From: Parapedobacter deserti
Lineage (GTDB): Bacteria; Bacteroidota; Bacteroidia; Sphingobacteriales; Sphingobacteriaceae
NCBI RefSeq assembly: GCF_042646065.1
Contig: NZ_JBHRTA010000038.1
Span: 1,128,596 to 1,192,595, forward strand
DNA length: 64,000 bases
Direction of reading: 5' to 3'
The notes under the pieces are model-generated. The model was not told where the DNA came from, did not search any database, and worked only from the letters and a program-made list of their open reading frames with translations. The position numbers were made by a program, and so were the translations under genes. Positions 1 through 8,237 of the stretch are shown here, piece by piece (position 1 is the first letter of the stretch; each line of letters opens with the position of its first letter).

Positions 1-1891
1 AGGGCTTGCGGCGTACTTTTTCCGTCAACTGGCCGCCTTCTTCATAGCCCACGTAGCCTGGAGGCGCTCCCACCAGGCGGGAGATGGCAAACTTCTCCAT
101 GTATTCACTCATGTCGATCTGAATAAGCGAATCCTCGCTGTCGAACATGAAGCGCGCCAGCTCTTTTGCCAGTTCGGTTTTGCCGACACCGGTAGGGCCT
201 AAGAAAATAAACGAGCCGATGGGCTTCTTCGGGTCCTTCAACCCTGCGCGGGTACGTTGGATCGCCTTCACCAGTTTTTTCACGGCTTCGTCCTGTCCGA
301 TGATCCGCCCTTTCATGGACTCGGCCATGCCCAGTAGCTTTTGGCTGTCAGACTGTCCTACGCGCTGTACAGGAATGCCCGTCATCATGGACACCACTTC
401 GGCGACATTGTCTTCGGTCACCGAGTAGCGTTTGGTACGTGTTTCAGCCTCCCAAGCAGTTTTTTCGTGCTCAAGTTCCTCCAGCAGTTTCTTCTCCGTA
501 TCCCGCAGTTTTGCAGCCTCCTCATATTTCTGGCTGCGCACCACTTTGTTTTTTTCGATTTTGATTTCCTCGATTTTCTGCTCAATATCAAGAATGCTCT
601 GCGGCACATGGATATTGGTGAGGTGCACCCGGGATCCTGCTTCATCCAGCGCATCGATGGCCTTATCTGGAAGGAAGCGGTCAGTGATATAGCGGGTGGT
701 CAATGTAACGCAGGCTTGGATGGCCTCCGGCGTATAATTGACGTTGTGGTGTTCCTCGTATTTTTCCTTGATGCGGTTGAGTATTTCCACTGTTTCGTCA
801 TGCGTAGCCGGTTCGATCATCACTTTCTGGAACCTCCGGTCAAGTGCGCCGTCTTTCTCAATGTATTGCCGGTATTCGTCGAGCGTGGTCGCTCCGACAC
901 ATTGGATCTCGCCACGGGCCAGCGCAGGTTTGAACATATTGGAAGCATCCAGTGAACCTGACGCGCCACCCGCACCGACGATGGTATGTATTTCGTCGAT
1001 GAACAGGATCACATCCGGTGATTTTTCCAATTCGTTCATGACCGCTTTCATGCGTTCTTCAAATTGTCCGCGGTACTTTGTGCCGGCCACGAGCGAAGCC
1101 AGGTCGAGCGTTACCACCCGTTTGTTGAATAAGACACGCGATACCTTCCGCTGGATGATACGCAACGCCAGGCCTTCGGCGATGGCTGACTTACCCACGC
1201 CAGGCTCACCGATCAGTATCGGGTTGTTTTTCTTACGGCGTGAAAGAATCTGCGAAACACGTTCGATTTCCCGTTCCCGGCCCACAATCGGGTCTAAACG
1301 GCCTTCTTCGGCGGCTCTCGTCAGGTCGCGCCCAAAGTTGTCCAGCACCGGGGTCTTCGACTTGATGTCAGACACCTTTTTGGGCTGATTGAAGTGATCG
1401 TCTTCTTTAAAGTCGTCATCACCGGCTGTCGAGCCGGCGGCCTGATCGGTAATTCCGGCCCGATGTTGCTCCACATCGGCCTTGAATACGTCGTAATTGA
1501 TGTCGTATTGCTGCAAGATTTGCGATGCAATGTTGTCTTCATCGCGCAGGATGGATAACAGCAGGTGCTCCGTGCCAATGACGTCGCTCTTGAAGATCTT
1601 AGCCTCAAGATAAGTGATTTTCAACACCTTCTCCGCTTGTTTGGTAAGCGGCATGTTGCCGATCGGAGCGCGGGATAGCGATGAGCCCTTAACGGCGTCC
1701 TCTATGGATTTCCGTAGTTCTGTCGTGTCTATCCCTGCATGTTTCAATATCTTGATCGCCATGCCGTCTCCTTCACGAATAAGGCCCAAGAGCAGATGCT
1801 CTGTGCCGATGTAATCGTGCTTCAGCCGGATCGCTTCTTCCCTGCTGTATGAAATCACATCCTTTACGCGAGGCGAAAATTTTGCTTCCAT
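1..1891 (-). CDS. clpC: ATP-dependent Clp protease ATP-binding subunit ClpC (3' end outside window)
   Basis: Hsp100/ClpC unfoldase that feeds substrates to the ClpP peptidase in the cytoplasm. About 630 of the usual ~840 residues lie in the window; the C-terminus is beyond position 1. Read on the minus strand, the start at 1889-1891 gives an N-terminal Clp repeat domain beginning MEAKFSPRVKDVISYSREEA and containing GTEHLLLGLIREG. Next come NBD1 with Walker A LIGEPGVGK (near 1190-1215), the sequence FIDEIHTIVGAGGASGS, a middle UVR-type segment (YEEAAKLRDTEK), and NBD2 with Walker A FLGPTGVGK (near 177-210). The UVR segment separates ClpC from ClpA and ClpB. Many antisense reading frames in this stretch are shadows. 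It is transcribed divergently from ettA. The family call is secure. Confidence 0.96.
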   Translation of the reverse strand, partial: MEAKFSPRVKDVISYSREEAIRLKHDYIGTEHLLLGLIREGDGMAIKILKHAGIDTTELRKSIEDAVKGSSLSRAPIGNMPLTKQAEKVLKITYLEAKIFKSDVIGTEHLLLSILRDEDNIASQILQQYDINYDVFKADVEQHRAGITDQAAGSTAGDDDFKEDDHFNQPKKVSDIKSKTPVLDNFGRDLTRAAEEGRLDPIVGREREIERVSQILSRRKKNNPILIGEPGVGKSAIAEGLALRIIQRKVSRVLFNKRVVTLDLASLVAGTKYRGQFEERMKAVMNELEKSPDVILFIDEIHTIVGAGGASGSLDASNMFKPALARGEIQCVGATTLDEYRQYIEKDGALDRRFQKVMIEPATHDETVEILNRIKEKYEEHHNVNYTPEAIQACVTLTTRYITDRFLPDKAIDALDEAGSRVHLTNIHVPQSILDIEQKIEEIKIEKNKVVRSQKYEEAAKLRDTEKKLLEELEHEKTAWEAETRTKRYSVTEDNVAEVVSMMTGIPVQRVGQSDSQKLLGMAESMKGRIIGQDEAVKKLVKAIQRTRAGLKDPKKPIGSFIFLGPTGVGKTELAKELARFMFDSEDSLIQIDMSEYMEKFAISRLVGAPPGYVGYEEGGQLTEKVRRKP

Positions 1892-2108
1892 GAATGTCTA
1901 CCTTTCTTTTTTTATATGCTAAGGATGCGATAAATGTATAAAAAATTATCACTTACGCCCTTATTATTTGTGTAACTTTTATCAACAATTAAGCCACTGA
2001 GACAAATATAACATTTTGTCAGTCATGATAAAAGGATTTATTGTATCAATCTGGTATATACTCCAGCTATATTAGCTGAAAGACGGGCCCGGCCATGCAT
2101 ATCCGGCC

Positions 2109-2139
2109 TTGCATATGAAGGGCAAGTTACCTAAGTTTG
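2109..2139 (+). promoter_or_regulatory. Putative promoter of ettA
   Basis: TTG at 2109-2111, 20 bp, then TAAGTTTG at 2132-2139. This matches the Bacteroidota primary sigma consensus (TTG-N19/20-TAnnTTTG). The predicted transcription start is near 2146, about 35 nt before the ettA ATG. The match was found by eye. Confidence 0.55.
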
Positions 2140-2179
2140 CAACTCCTAGTTTAGTGCGACGCTTAATAGAAATCATCAT

Positions 2180-3865
2180 ATGTCAGACGAGAAGATCATA
2201 TTTTCCATGGCGGGGGTCAGTAAAGTATATCCCCCGCAAAAGCAGGTTTTAAAAAATATATACCTTTCCTTCTTTTATGGGGCCAAAATAGGGGTTATCG
2301 GGCTGAATGGCTCGGGGAAGTCATCTCTGCTTCGCATCATCGCCGGTTTGGACAATTCGTATCAAGGCGAAGTTGTGTTTTCACCGGGCTATACCGTAGG
2401 GTATCTGGCTCAGGAGCCTGAGTTAGAGCCCAATATGACCGTTCGAGAGGTGGTGGAAGAAGGGGTGGCGGAGATGTCCGCTATTCTTCGAGAGTATGAA
2501 GAGATCAACGAAAAATTCGGTTTGCCGGAAGTCTATGAAAATGCCGATGAAATGGACCGCTTGCTCGCCCGGCAGGGCGAACTGCAGGATAAAATCGATG
2601 CTTCGGGAGCTTGGGAAATAGACAGCAAGCTGGAAAGGGCAATGGATGCACTTCGGTGTCCGGAGCCGGACCGCGAAGTGGCCACATTGTCAGGAGGGGA
2701 GCGACGCAGGGTGGCATTATGTCGCTTATTGCTGCAGGAACCTGATGTGTTGCTGCTCGACGAACCGACAAACCACCTTGATGCCGAATCCATTGATTGG
2801 CTCGAACAACACCTGCAGCAGTATAAGGGCACGGTGATCGCCGTAACGCACGACCGGTATTTTCTCGATAACGTAGCCGGCTGGATATTAGAACTCGACC
2901 GCGGCGAAGGTATTCCATGGAAGGGGAACTATTCTTCGTGGCTTGACCAGAAAGCCAAGCGGCTTGCGCAGGAAGAGAAGATGGAAAGCAAACGGCAGAA
3001 AACGCTCGAGCGTGAACTGGAATGGGTGCGCATGGCCCCCAAGGCCCGTCATGCCAAGTCAAAAGCCCGCCTCCACAATTACGAAAAACTGGCCTCTGAA
3101 GAAGTCGGAGAGCGGGAAGACAGGTTGGAACTGTTTATCCCGCCCGGACCGCGGTTGGGCAATGTCGTCATCGAAGCCCAGGAGGTGAGTAAGGCATACG
3201 GCGATAAAATCTTATTTGAAAACCTGAGCTTCTCCTTGCCTCCTGCAGGCATCGTGGGCATCATTGGTCCGAACGGTGCCGGGAAGACCACGCTTTTCCG
3301 GTTGATCACCGGGCAGGAACAGCCGGATAGCGGTACATTCCGTGTCGGCGAGACGGTTGCCTTGGGCTATGTGGACCAGCTGCACGGCGATCTGGACCCC
3401 GACAAGACCGTCTGGGAAAACATCACGGGAGGCAACGAAAACATCCAGCTCGGCAACCGGATGATCAATTCCCGGGCCTATGTGTCGCGGTTCAACTTCA
3501 ATGGTGCGGATCAGCAGAAAAAGGTGGGTGTCCTTTCCGGAGGAGAACGCAACCGGGTACACCTTGCCATCACACTGAAAAAAGGGGCCAATGTATTGCT
3601 GCTCGACGAACCGACCAATGACATCGATGTGAATACGCTCCGCGCGTTGGAAGAGGGGTTGGAAAGTTTCGGTGGCTGCGCCGTGGTTATTTCACACGAC
3701 CGCTGGTTCCTCGACCGTATCTGTACCCACATCCTCGCCTTCGAAGGCGAATCGCAGGTGTATTTCTTTGAAGGCAATTATACCGAATACGAAGAAAACC
3801 GGAAGAAGCGCCTTGGCGACACCGGACCCAAGCGAATCAAGTATAAGCGGTTAGTGAAGAATTAA
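2180..3865 (+). CDS. ettA: Energy-dependent translational throttle protein EttA (ABC-F ATPase)
   Basis: Soluble ABC-F protein of 561 aa that binds the ribosomal E site and gates the first elongation step according to ATP/ADP ratio (known for E. coli EttA, 555 aa). There are two ABC cassettes and no membrane segments. Cassette 1 has Walker A GLNGSGKSS (about residues 40-50), signature LSGGERRRVAL and Walker B VLLLDEPTNHLD. Cassette 2 has GPNGAGKTT (about 365), LSGGERNRVHL and VLLLDEPTNDID. The charged linker between them (about 240-320, rich in K, R and E) is the P-site-tRNA interaction segment typical of EttA. The C-terminus ends in the basic tail RIKYKRLVKN. A DUF423 gene follows after 39 nt and may be cotranscribed. 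Confidence 0.95.
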   Translation: MSDEKIIFSMAGVSKVYPPQKQVLKNIYLSFFYGAKIGVIGLNGSGKSSLLRIIAGLDNSYQGEVVFSPGYTVGYLAQEPELEPNMTVREVVEEGVAEMSAILREYEEINEKFGLPEVYENADEMDRLLARQGELQDKIDASGAWEIDSKLERAMDALRCPEPDREVATLSGGERRRVALCRLLLQEPDVLLLDEPTNHLDAESIDWLEQHLQQYKGTVIAVTHDRYFLDNVAGWILELDRGEGIPWKGNYSSWLDQKAKRLAQEEKMESKRQKTLERELEWVRMAPKARHAKSKARLHNYEKLASEEVGEREDRLELFIPPGPRLGNVVIEAQEVSKAYGDKILFENLSFSLPPAGIVGIIGPNGAGKTTLFRLITGQEQPDSGTFRVGETVALGYVDQLHGDLDPDKTVWENITGGNENIQLGNRMINSRAYVSRFNFNGADQQKKVGVLSGGERNRVHLAITLKKGANVLLLDEPTNDIDVNTLRALEEGLESFGGCAVVISHDRWFLDRICTHILAFEGESQVYFFEGNYTEYEENRKKRLGDTGPKRIKYKRLVKN

Positions 3866-3904
3866 GGGAAACGCTGATACTTTATACTTTAATACAATCA
3901 CGTC

Positions 3905-4276
3905 ATGCTTGCTCAACTGTTTGGTGTTATTTTCGGTCTGACTGCCGTCGTATTAGGCGCTTTCGGTGCCCACGCCCTTAAGAAAAAATTTACTGAAGAT
4001 CAGCACGCCAGTTTTGAAACGGGCATACGGTACCAGTTCTATCACGCCTTGGTACTGTTATTGGTTGGTTTCGCACAGTCGGGTGGCTTGATCGGGCCGG
4101 GTGCCTACACGTGGCTGTTCATCAGCGGAACGGTGCTGTTTTCGTTCAGCATCTACGGGTTATGTCTGAGCGGAGTTTTCGGTACCAAGTGGCGCTTTTT
4201 GGGGCCGGTTACACCGGTCGGCGGCTTGCTGCTCGTGGCGGGATGGGTGTCGTTATTGTACACGATCGCCCGCTGA
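3905..4276 (+). CDS. DUF423 family small membrane protein
   Basis: Inner-membrane protein of 123 aa with about four hydrophobic helices. It begins MLAQLFGVIFGLTAVVLGAF, followed by GAHALKKKF, the GAFGAHAL-type motif that typifies DUF423 (YgdD-like) proteins. The family has no established biochemical function. Length and motif order match full-length members. It starts 39 nt after ettA on the same strand and ends 29 nt before the convergent stop of the next gene, with no obvious hairpin terminator between them. Confidence 0.88.
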   Translation: MLAQLFGVIFGLTAVVLGAFGAHALKKKFTEDQHASFETGIRYQFYHALVLLLVGFAQSGGLIGPGAYTWLFISGTVLFSFSIYGLCLSGVFGTKWRFLGPVTPVGGLLLVAGWVSLLYTIAR

Positions 4277-4305
4277 TGGTTGAGCAGCCGCGCGTTAGTC
4301 GGTGG

Positions 4306-7059
4306 TCAGTCAGTCACCTGGTAAACCAATTCCTTATACCCGATTTTTCCTTCCGGTGATATGGCTTCTACGACAACAATCGTTTCACCAGACGCATCGG
4401 AGTGGTAGTAGGATGCTGTTGCTTTTCCGGTAGCGTCGGTGGACAGTTCGGGGGCCCAATATATCAGCGTCCGTAAATCGGGCCGTTCCGGATCATTGTC
4501 TTCAGGCGATTCATACCGCGGCGCATAGAACTCGATGACGGGCGAATACACAGGTACGGTTGCCTGCAAAAGACCCGTTGGCTTGCGAGCGGCAAACAGG
4601 CCTTTTCCTGCGTGGGTATAAATGGCGATGACGCTGCCCATTGCAGGTATTTCCAGCGGATGCGCTTCTGGATATGCTTCGCGGTACAACGCGCTGAAGT
4701 TTTTGGCGAAACGGATGAGCTCTACGCTTTTAACCTCGCTGGGCGGGATGCTGGGTATTAGTTCATAGTTTTGGTTCATTACGGGGATGCCGTCGACGAC
4801 GACCAATGTGGTCTCCCCACCCATTATGCGTGCCCGGAGGTAGCCGCCATTGTCCCCGACCCGTTCGATCCGCAGATCATCCGGAAAGTTGAACAACAAT
4901 ACGCTATACAGCCCGTATGACCATTTTTCTTCTTTATCTTGAATGGCTTTACCCGAGATGATCACGTCAGGTTCGCCGTAGCGGTCGAGCACCTTTTGCT
5001 GCTGGGGGCTGAGCACCCTGCGTTCCACCAGTACTTCATCCAGCATGATTTCACCGGTGGCCAGGCGATACGAATATTCGCGCCGCGCACGTTCCAGTTT
5101 TTTCTGTACCAGAAGCGACACCACGCTGTCTACCGATCCGATCGAACGGAGCTGGTCATAAACGAGCGGTGGCGGTTTCCGCTCATCCAACGCTATGGTG
5201 TAATTTCGGTTCTTTCCGGCTTTGTTGGCACTTTGAATCAGCACGTCCAGTGAATCGGAATAGTCGTCGGGCAATTCAAAATAGAACCGGCCTAAGCTGT
5301 CTGTGTTTTGCGCAGTAACCGATGGGCGCTGTCCTAACGTCATCAAGGTGAGCCCGATCGCTGCCCGCGCCTTGCTGGATAAAACACCATGTACTTTGCC
5401 GCTTATGTAAGGGAACGGCTCGTTCGGGAAATGAAAGGAATCCGACAAGAGGGTGTCATAGCGGTATTTCCGCCACCCTTGCGTAAGCATCAAGACGTCC
5501 AGGTGGTCAAACGGCGCCGCATTTGCGCTGTGAAAATAATATCCCGGGTCGGCGACGTCGCCGCGGAGCTCTGAGGACAGCAGCAATTGCGTGAGTAAAT
5601 TTTGCCGTGCCGTCCAAGCATTCCCTACATGGTCTCGATGCATTACCAAAACGGAAACCCGGGCATCAACGGCATCTCCGTTGCTGTCAGCAACCCGTAT
5701 GGAAAGATCCGCTTTGCTACGTTTCCGCGGGTTGGAGTCAGCGGGTGACACGTCGACCTGCAAACGGGTTTCCGGCCGTCGGTTGAAGAAGAGCCGCCCG
5801 GCAAGCGGCCGCATCTGCCGGTCCATCAAGGTGAATGAGATGATGCCTTCCGGAAGACCCTCGGCGGGCAGCGATGTGGCTATCCGCTGGTTTTTCATCG
5901 ACGCTTTAATAAGGTAGTGCATGATGCCCCTGCAGCTTACCTGAATGAACAGGCTATCGGTCTCCGCGCAATTGGAAAGTATTTTCAGCTCGATTTCGTC
6001 GCCGGACTTGGCAACCGATAGGACGCGCCCGTTTCCGATTACATGGGGGAGGGGGTAGCGCTGCAGGCGGCTGCCGCCTTGCGGACTGTCTAACACGGCG
6101 TAATAGGACAACGTGCTGTCCGGAGTCAAGGCGAGGATTCCCATTCCCAGATGATTGCTTTTAAATGGCGCCACGGTACGGCCTTTGCTGTCCATCACTA
6201 CGCCCGACACCGTTGTTCCATTGCCGCGGTTATCGAGCGCTTTAAAGCCCACCTTGGTGGTGATGCCGTGCACCAGTTGCCCGCTTTCGGCAAAAAACTG
6301 TAAGTCCAAAGAGCCATCTTGCAACGCAATGGTCTTGCTATGCCGAATTCCATTTTCGGTTTCCATATTCACTGTGGCAAGCGCTGAGCCATTCGGTATG
6401 GCGTATTCAAGCGGGTAATAACCATTGCGCGCGCCTTTTATGACAAGTGTGTCTCTTTTTCCGTCAACCGTCAGGTAGACGGTAAGGTGTTTCTGATGGT
6501 TCTTGTCGATCAGTTGCGGGTTCAACTGGGCATGCAGCTGATAACTGTTGGCCTCCTGTTCTCGGAGGTGCAGTGCGGTTATCGGGTTGCTCCTGATCTT
6601 CCCGGTGGCAGGGAACACATCGACGTACCGCTGGAAAATGAAGTCCCCGCCGAAATTTTTGTTCCACTCGGTATATGCCCGCAGCAAGTAGCTGCCTTGA
6701 ACGTATTGTTCTCCAAGTACAAAACCGCCTGACCCGATGCCGTCGGTCAATTTGATTCGTTTACGTTCCGCAACCTGCTCATCAGGTCGGATCAGCTCCA
6801 CATGGAGCACGCCGCTCAAGGCGCTGGGCCGGTGGGTTGCAGATTCCACAACAACCGCCTTGAACCAGATGGTTTGGTCGGTCGTATATACATCGGCATC
6901 CAGCTGAAGGTAAATTTTCTCGGCCCAAGCGGCATGCGCGACGACATGCTCGGATTGCGCCCGGACGGGAAGTGCAGCTAATACGAGTGCTGCACCTAAC
7001 AGCATAGCAGGGCCAATGCTGTCCCTAACTCGATCAACCAGCCTGTCTATCAGTATCAT
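4306..7059 (-). CDS. Macroglobulin-like / TonB-plug domain surface protein
   Basis: Exported protein of about 917 aa, of a Bacteroidota type that joins an MG2-like (alpha-2-macroglobulin) N-terminal domain to a TonB-receptor plug-like region but has no beta-barrel. The longest frame reaches 7155, but the Met at 7057-7059 is preferred because it starts a signal peptide (MILIDRLVDRVRD, a hydrophobic core, then cleavage near VRAQ). The MG2-like segment (KIYLQLDADVYTTDQTIWFK onward) lies just after the signal. The plug-like segment with GGETTLVVVDGIPV and VKSVELIRFAKN lies near the last 200 residues, followed by an Ig-like tail (LRTLIYWAPELSTDATGKA). The function is unknown; a surface or periplasmic scaffold or protease-trap role is only an analogy. 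It is a single gene with no operon partner. Confidence 0.8.
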   Translation of the reverse strand: MILIDRLVDRVRDSIGPAMLLGAALVLAALPVRAQSEHVVAHAAWAEKIYLQLDADVYTTDQTIWFKAVVVESATHRPSALSGVLHVELIRPDEQVAERKRIKLTDGIGSGGFVLGEQYVQGSYLLRAYTEWNKNFGGDFIFQRYVDVFPATGKIRSNPITALHLREQEANSYQLHAQLNPQLIDKNHQKHLTVYLTVDGKRDTLVIKGARNGYYPLEYAIPNGSALATVNMETENGIRHSKTIALQDGSLDLQFFAESGQLVHGITTKVGFKALDNRGNGTTVSGVVMDSKGRTVAPFKSNHLGMGILALTPDSTLSYYAVLDSPQGGSRLQRYPLPHVIGNGRVLSVAKSGDEIELKILSNCAETDSLFIQVSCRGIMHYLIKASMKNQRIATSLPAEGLPEGIISFTLMDRQMRPLAGRLFFNRRPETRLQVDVSPADSNPRKRSKADLSIRVADSNGDAVDARVSVLVMHRDHVGNAWTARQNLLTQLLLSSELRGDVADPGYYFHSANAAPFDHLDVLMLTQGWRKYRYDTLLSDSFHFPNEPFPYISGKVHGVLSSKARAAIGLTLMTLGQRPSVTAQNTDSLGRFYFELPDDYSDSLDVLIQSANKAGKNRNYTIALDERKPPPLVYDQLRSIGSVDSVVSLLVQKKLERARREYSYRLATGEIMLDEVLVERRVLSPQQQKVLDRYGEPDVIISGKAIQDKEEKWSYGLYSVLLFNFPDDLRIERVGDNGGYLRARIMGGETTLVVVDGIPVMNQNYELIPSIPPSEVKSVELIRFAKNFSALYREAYPEAHPLEIPAMGSVIAIYTHAGKGLFAARKPTGLLQATVPVYSPVIEFYAPRYESPEDNDPERPDLRTLIYWAPELSTDATGKATASYYHSDASGETIVVVEAISPEGKIGYKELVYQVTD

Positions 7060-7170
7060 CGGATGCTTGCAAGATAAGGAAATCTGTGCGTTGGTGCAAC
7101 CGGTTAACCCACGCATGCTATTGATTCGTTCGTAGAAACGGTGACTGCCGCGCATTTTTTTTCATTTTTT

Positions 7171-7202
7171 TGTTGACAATAAAAATTTCTTATGTACATT
7201 TG
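7171..7202 (+). promoter_or_regulatory. Promoter of the pheA-aro operon
   Basis: TTG at 7173-7175 followed by exactly 19 bp and TACATTTG at 7195-7202, a very good Bacteroidota promoter. Transcription should start near 7209, about 12 nt before the leader peptide ATG and about 165 nt before pheA. This leaves a leader long enough for the attenuator described below. Confidence 0.8.
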
Positions 7203-7220
7203 GCTCGTCAAACAAAAAAG

Positions 7221-7289
7221 ATGTTAACACAGCACAACGCATATTGGTTTTTTGGTTTCTTTTACTTTAGCAGTAAGAGCCGGGATTGA
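7221..7289 (+). CDS. Aromatic-rich leader peptide of the pheA-aro operon
   Basis: A 22-codon reading frame begins with ATG at 7221-7223, preceded by an A-rich stretch, and ends with TGA at 7287-7289. Residues 8-16 read YWFFGFFYF: five Phe, two Tyr and one Trp in nine codons (7242-7268). This is the hallmark of a ribosome-mediated attenuation leader peptide. It lies between a good promoter and a Rho-independent terminator, directly upstream of prephenate dehydratase and DAHP synthase. Its last codons overlap the strand that would form the antiterminator. Its role is inferred from composition and placement; its product probably has no function besides being translated. Confidence 0.88.
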   Translation: MLTQHNAYWFFGFFYFSSKSRD

Positions 7290-7353
7290 TATGCATTGAT
7301 AACGTAAAGATAGAAATGTAAAAAGTCCCGGCAGAAAAGCCGGGACTTTTTTA
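7279..7353 (+). promoter_or_regulatory. Transcription attenuator (antiterminator/terminator switch)
   Basis: Three segments are visible. A is GCCGGGATT (7279-7287) at the end of the leader peptide frame. B is AAAGTCCCGGC (7323-7333). C is GCCGGGACTTT (7340-7350), followed by a T run. B pairs with C in a perfect 11-bp stem with loop AGAAAA, forming an intrinsic terminator. A can instead pair with B (9 bp including one G-U), which prevents the terminator. A ribosome that finishes the peptide sits on A and lets B:C form; a ribosome stalled at the Phe/Tyr codons (7242-7268) leaves A free and gives readthrough. The logic therefore predicts induction by shortage of charged tRNA-Phe or tRNA-Tyr. Confidence 0.88.
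7323..7353 (+). terminator. Intrinsic terminator of the attenuator
   Basis: Perfect 11-bp stem AAAGTCCCGGC / GCCGGGACTTT with a 6-nt loop, its 3' strand continuing into six T (7348-7353). It ends 20 nt before the pheA start codon, so it must be prevented or read through for the operon to be expressed. Confidence 0.9.
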
Positions 7354-7372
7354 TTATCCGTTTAATCGATAT

Positions 7373-8200
7373 ATGAAAAAGAAGGTAGCCATACAGGGCA
7401 TCAGGGGCTCGTTTCACGAAGAAGCAGCTTACAAGTATTTCGGCGATCAAATCGAAACCATGGAGTGCGAGTCGTTCAAAAAAACATGCGAGCTGTTGAA
7501 ACAGGGAAAGGTTGACTACATCATCATGGCCATTGAGAATTCCATCGCGGGGAGCCTGCTCCCCAACTACAACCTGCTCCGCGACTATCGCTTTCCGATC
7601 GTAGGGGAGGCATACCTTCACATCAAGCTCCACCTGATGGGACTGCCGGGCGCGACGCTGCAGGATATCAAATTTGTTGAGTCGCACCCCATTGCTCTGC
7701 AGCAATGCAACGACTACCTCGAGGAGAACCCGCAGTTGAAGGTGACTGAGGCGGAAGACACAGCGGCCAGCGCTAAGAAGGTAAGCGAACAGCAACGCAA
7801 AGATACGGCGGCGATCGCACCGCAACTGGCTGCAAAGCTTTACGGGTTGGAAATCCTCGAACGCCGTATCGAGACGAATAAGAAGAATTACACCCGTTTT
7901 CTTGTACTCTCCAATACGCCGGAGGAAACCGGCAAAGCGAATAAGGCGTCACTGTCTTTCCAGACCGGCAACGGCGTAGGTTCTTTATCCACCGTGCTGC
8001 AATGTTTTGCCGAACAGCATATCAATCTCAGTAAAATCCAGTCCATGCCGGTATTAGGTAAGCGCAATGAATACGACTTCTATGTGGATGTGGAATGGAA
8101 AAATCAGGCCGATTACGATACGGCTATCCGACGGGTGTTAAAACACACGAGCAACTTCAATATCATGGGAGAATATATAAAGAATGACAAAGTTGATTAA
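7373..8200 (+). CDS. pheA: Prephenate dehydratase
   Basis: Monofunctional prephenate dehydratase (275 aa) converting prephenate to phenylpyruvate, the committed step to Phe. The catalytic domain (about residues 1-180) begins KVAIQGIRGSFHEEAAYKYF and includes the conserved AIENSIAGSL segment and the TRF motif (NYTRFLVLS, about 178). A C-terminal ACT domain follows (about 195-270). In this ACT domain the usual GALV and ESRP Phe-binding motifs read GSLS and QSMP, so allosteric Phe control may differ from well-studied enzymes. No chorismate mutase is fused here; that activity is in the next gene. It is the first gene after the attenuator, and the spacing to the next gene is 37 nt. Confidence 0.95.
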   Translation: MKKKVAIQGIRGSFHEEAAYKYFGDQIETMECESFKKTCELLKQGKVDYIIMAIENSIAGSLLPNYNLLRDYRFPIVGEAYLHIKLHLMGLPGATLQDIKFVESHPIALQQCNDYLEENPQLKVTEAEDTAASAKKVSEQQRKDTAAIAPQLAAKLYGLEILERRIETNKKNYTRFLVLSNTPEETGKANKASLSFQTGNGVGSLSTVLQCFAEQHINLSKIQSMPVLGKRNEYDFYVDVEWKNQADYDTAIRRVLKHTSNFNIMGEYIKNDKVD

Positions 8201-8237
8201 ATCGCAATACACAATACTCACTACGCAATAAAACAAA

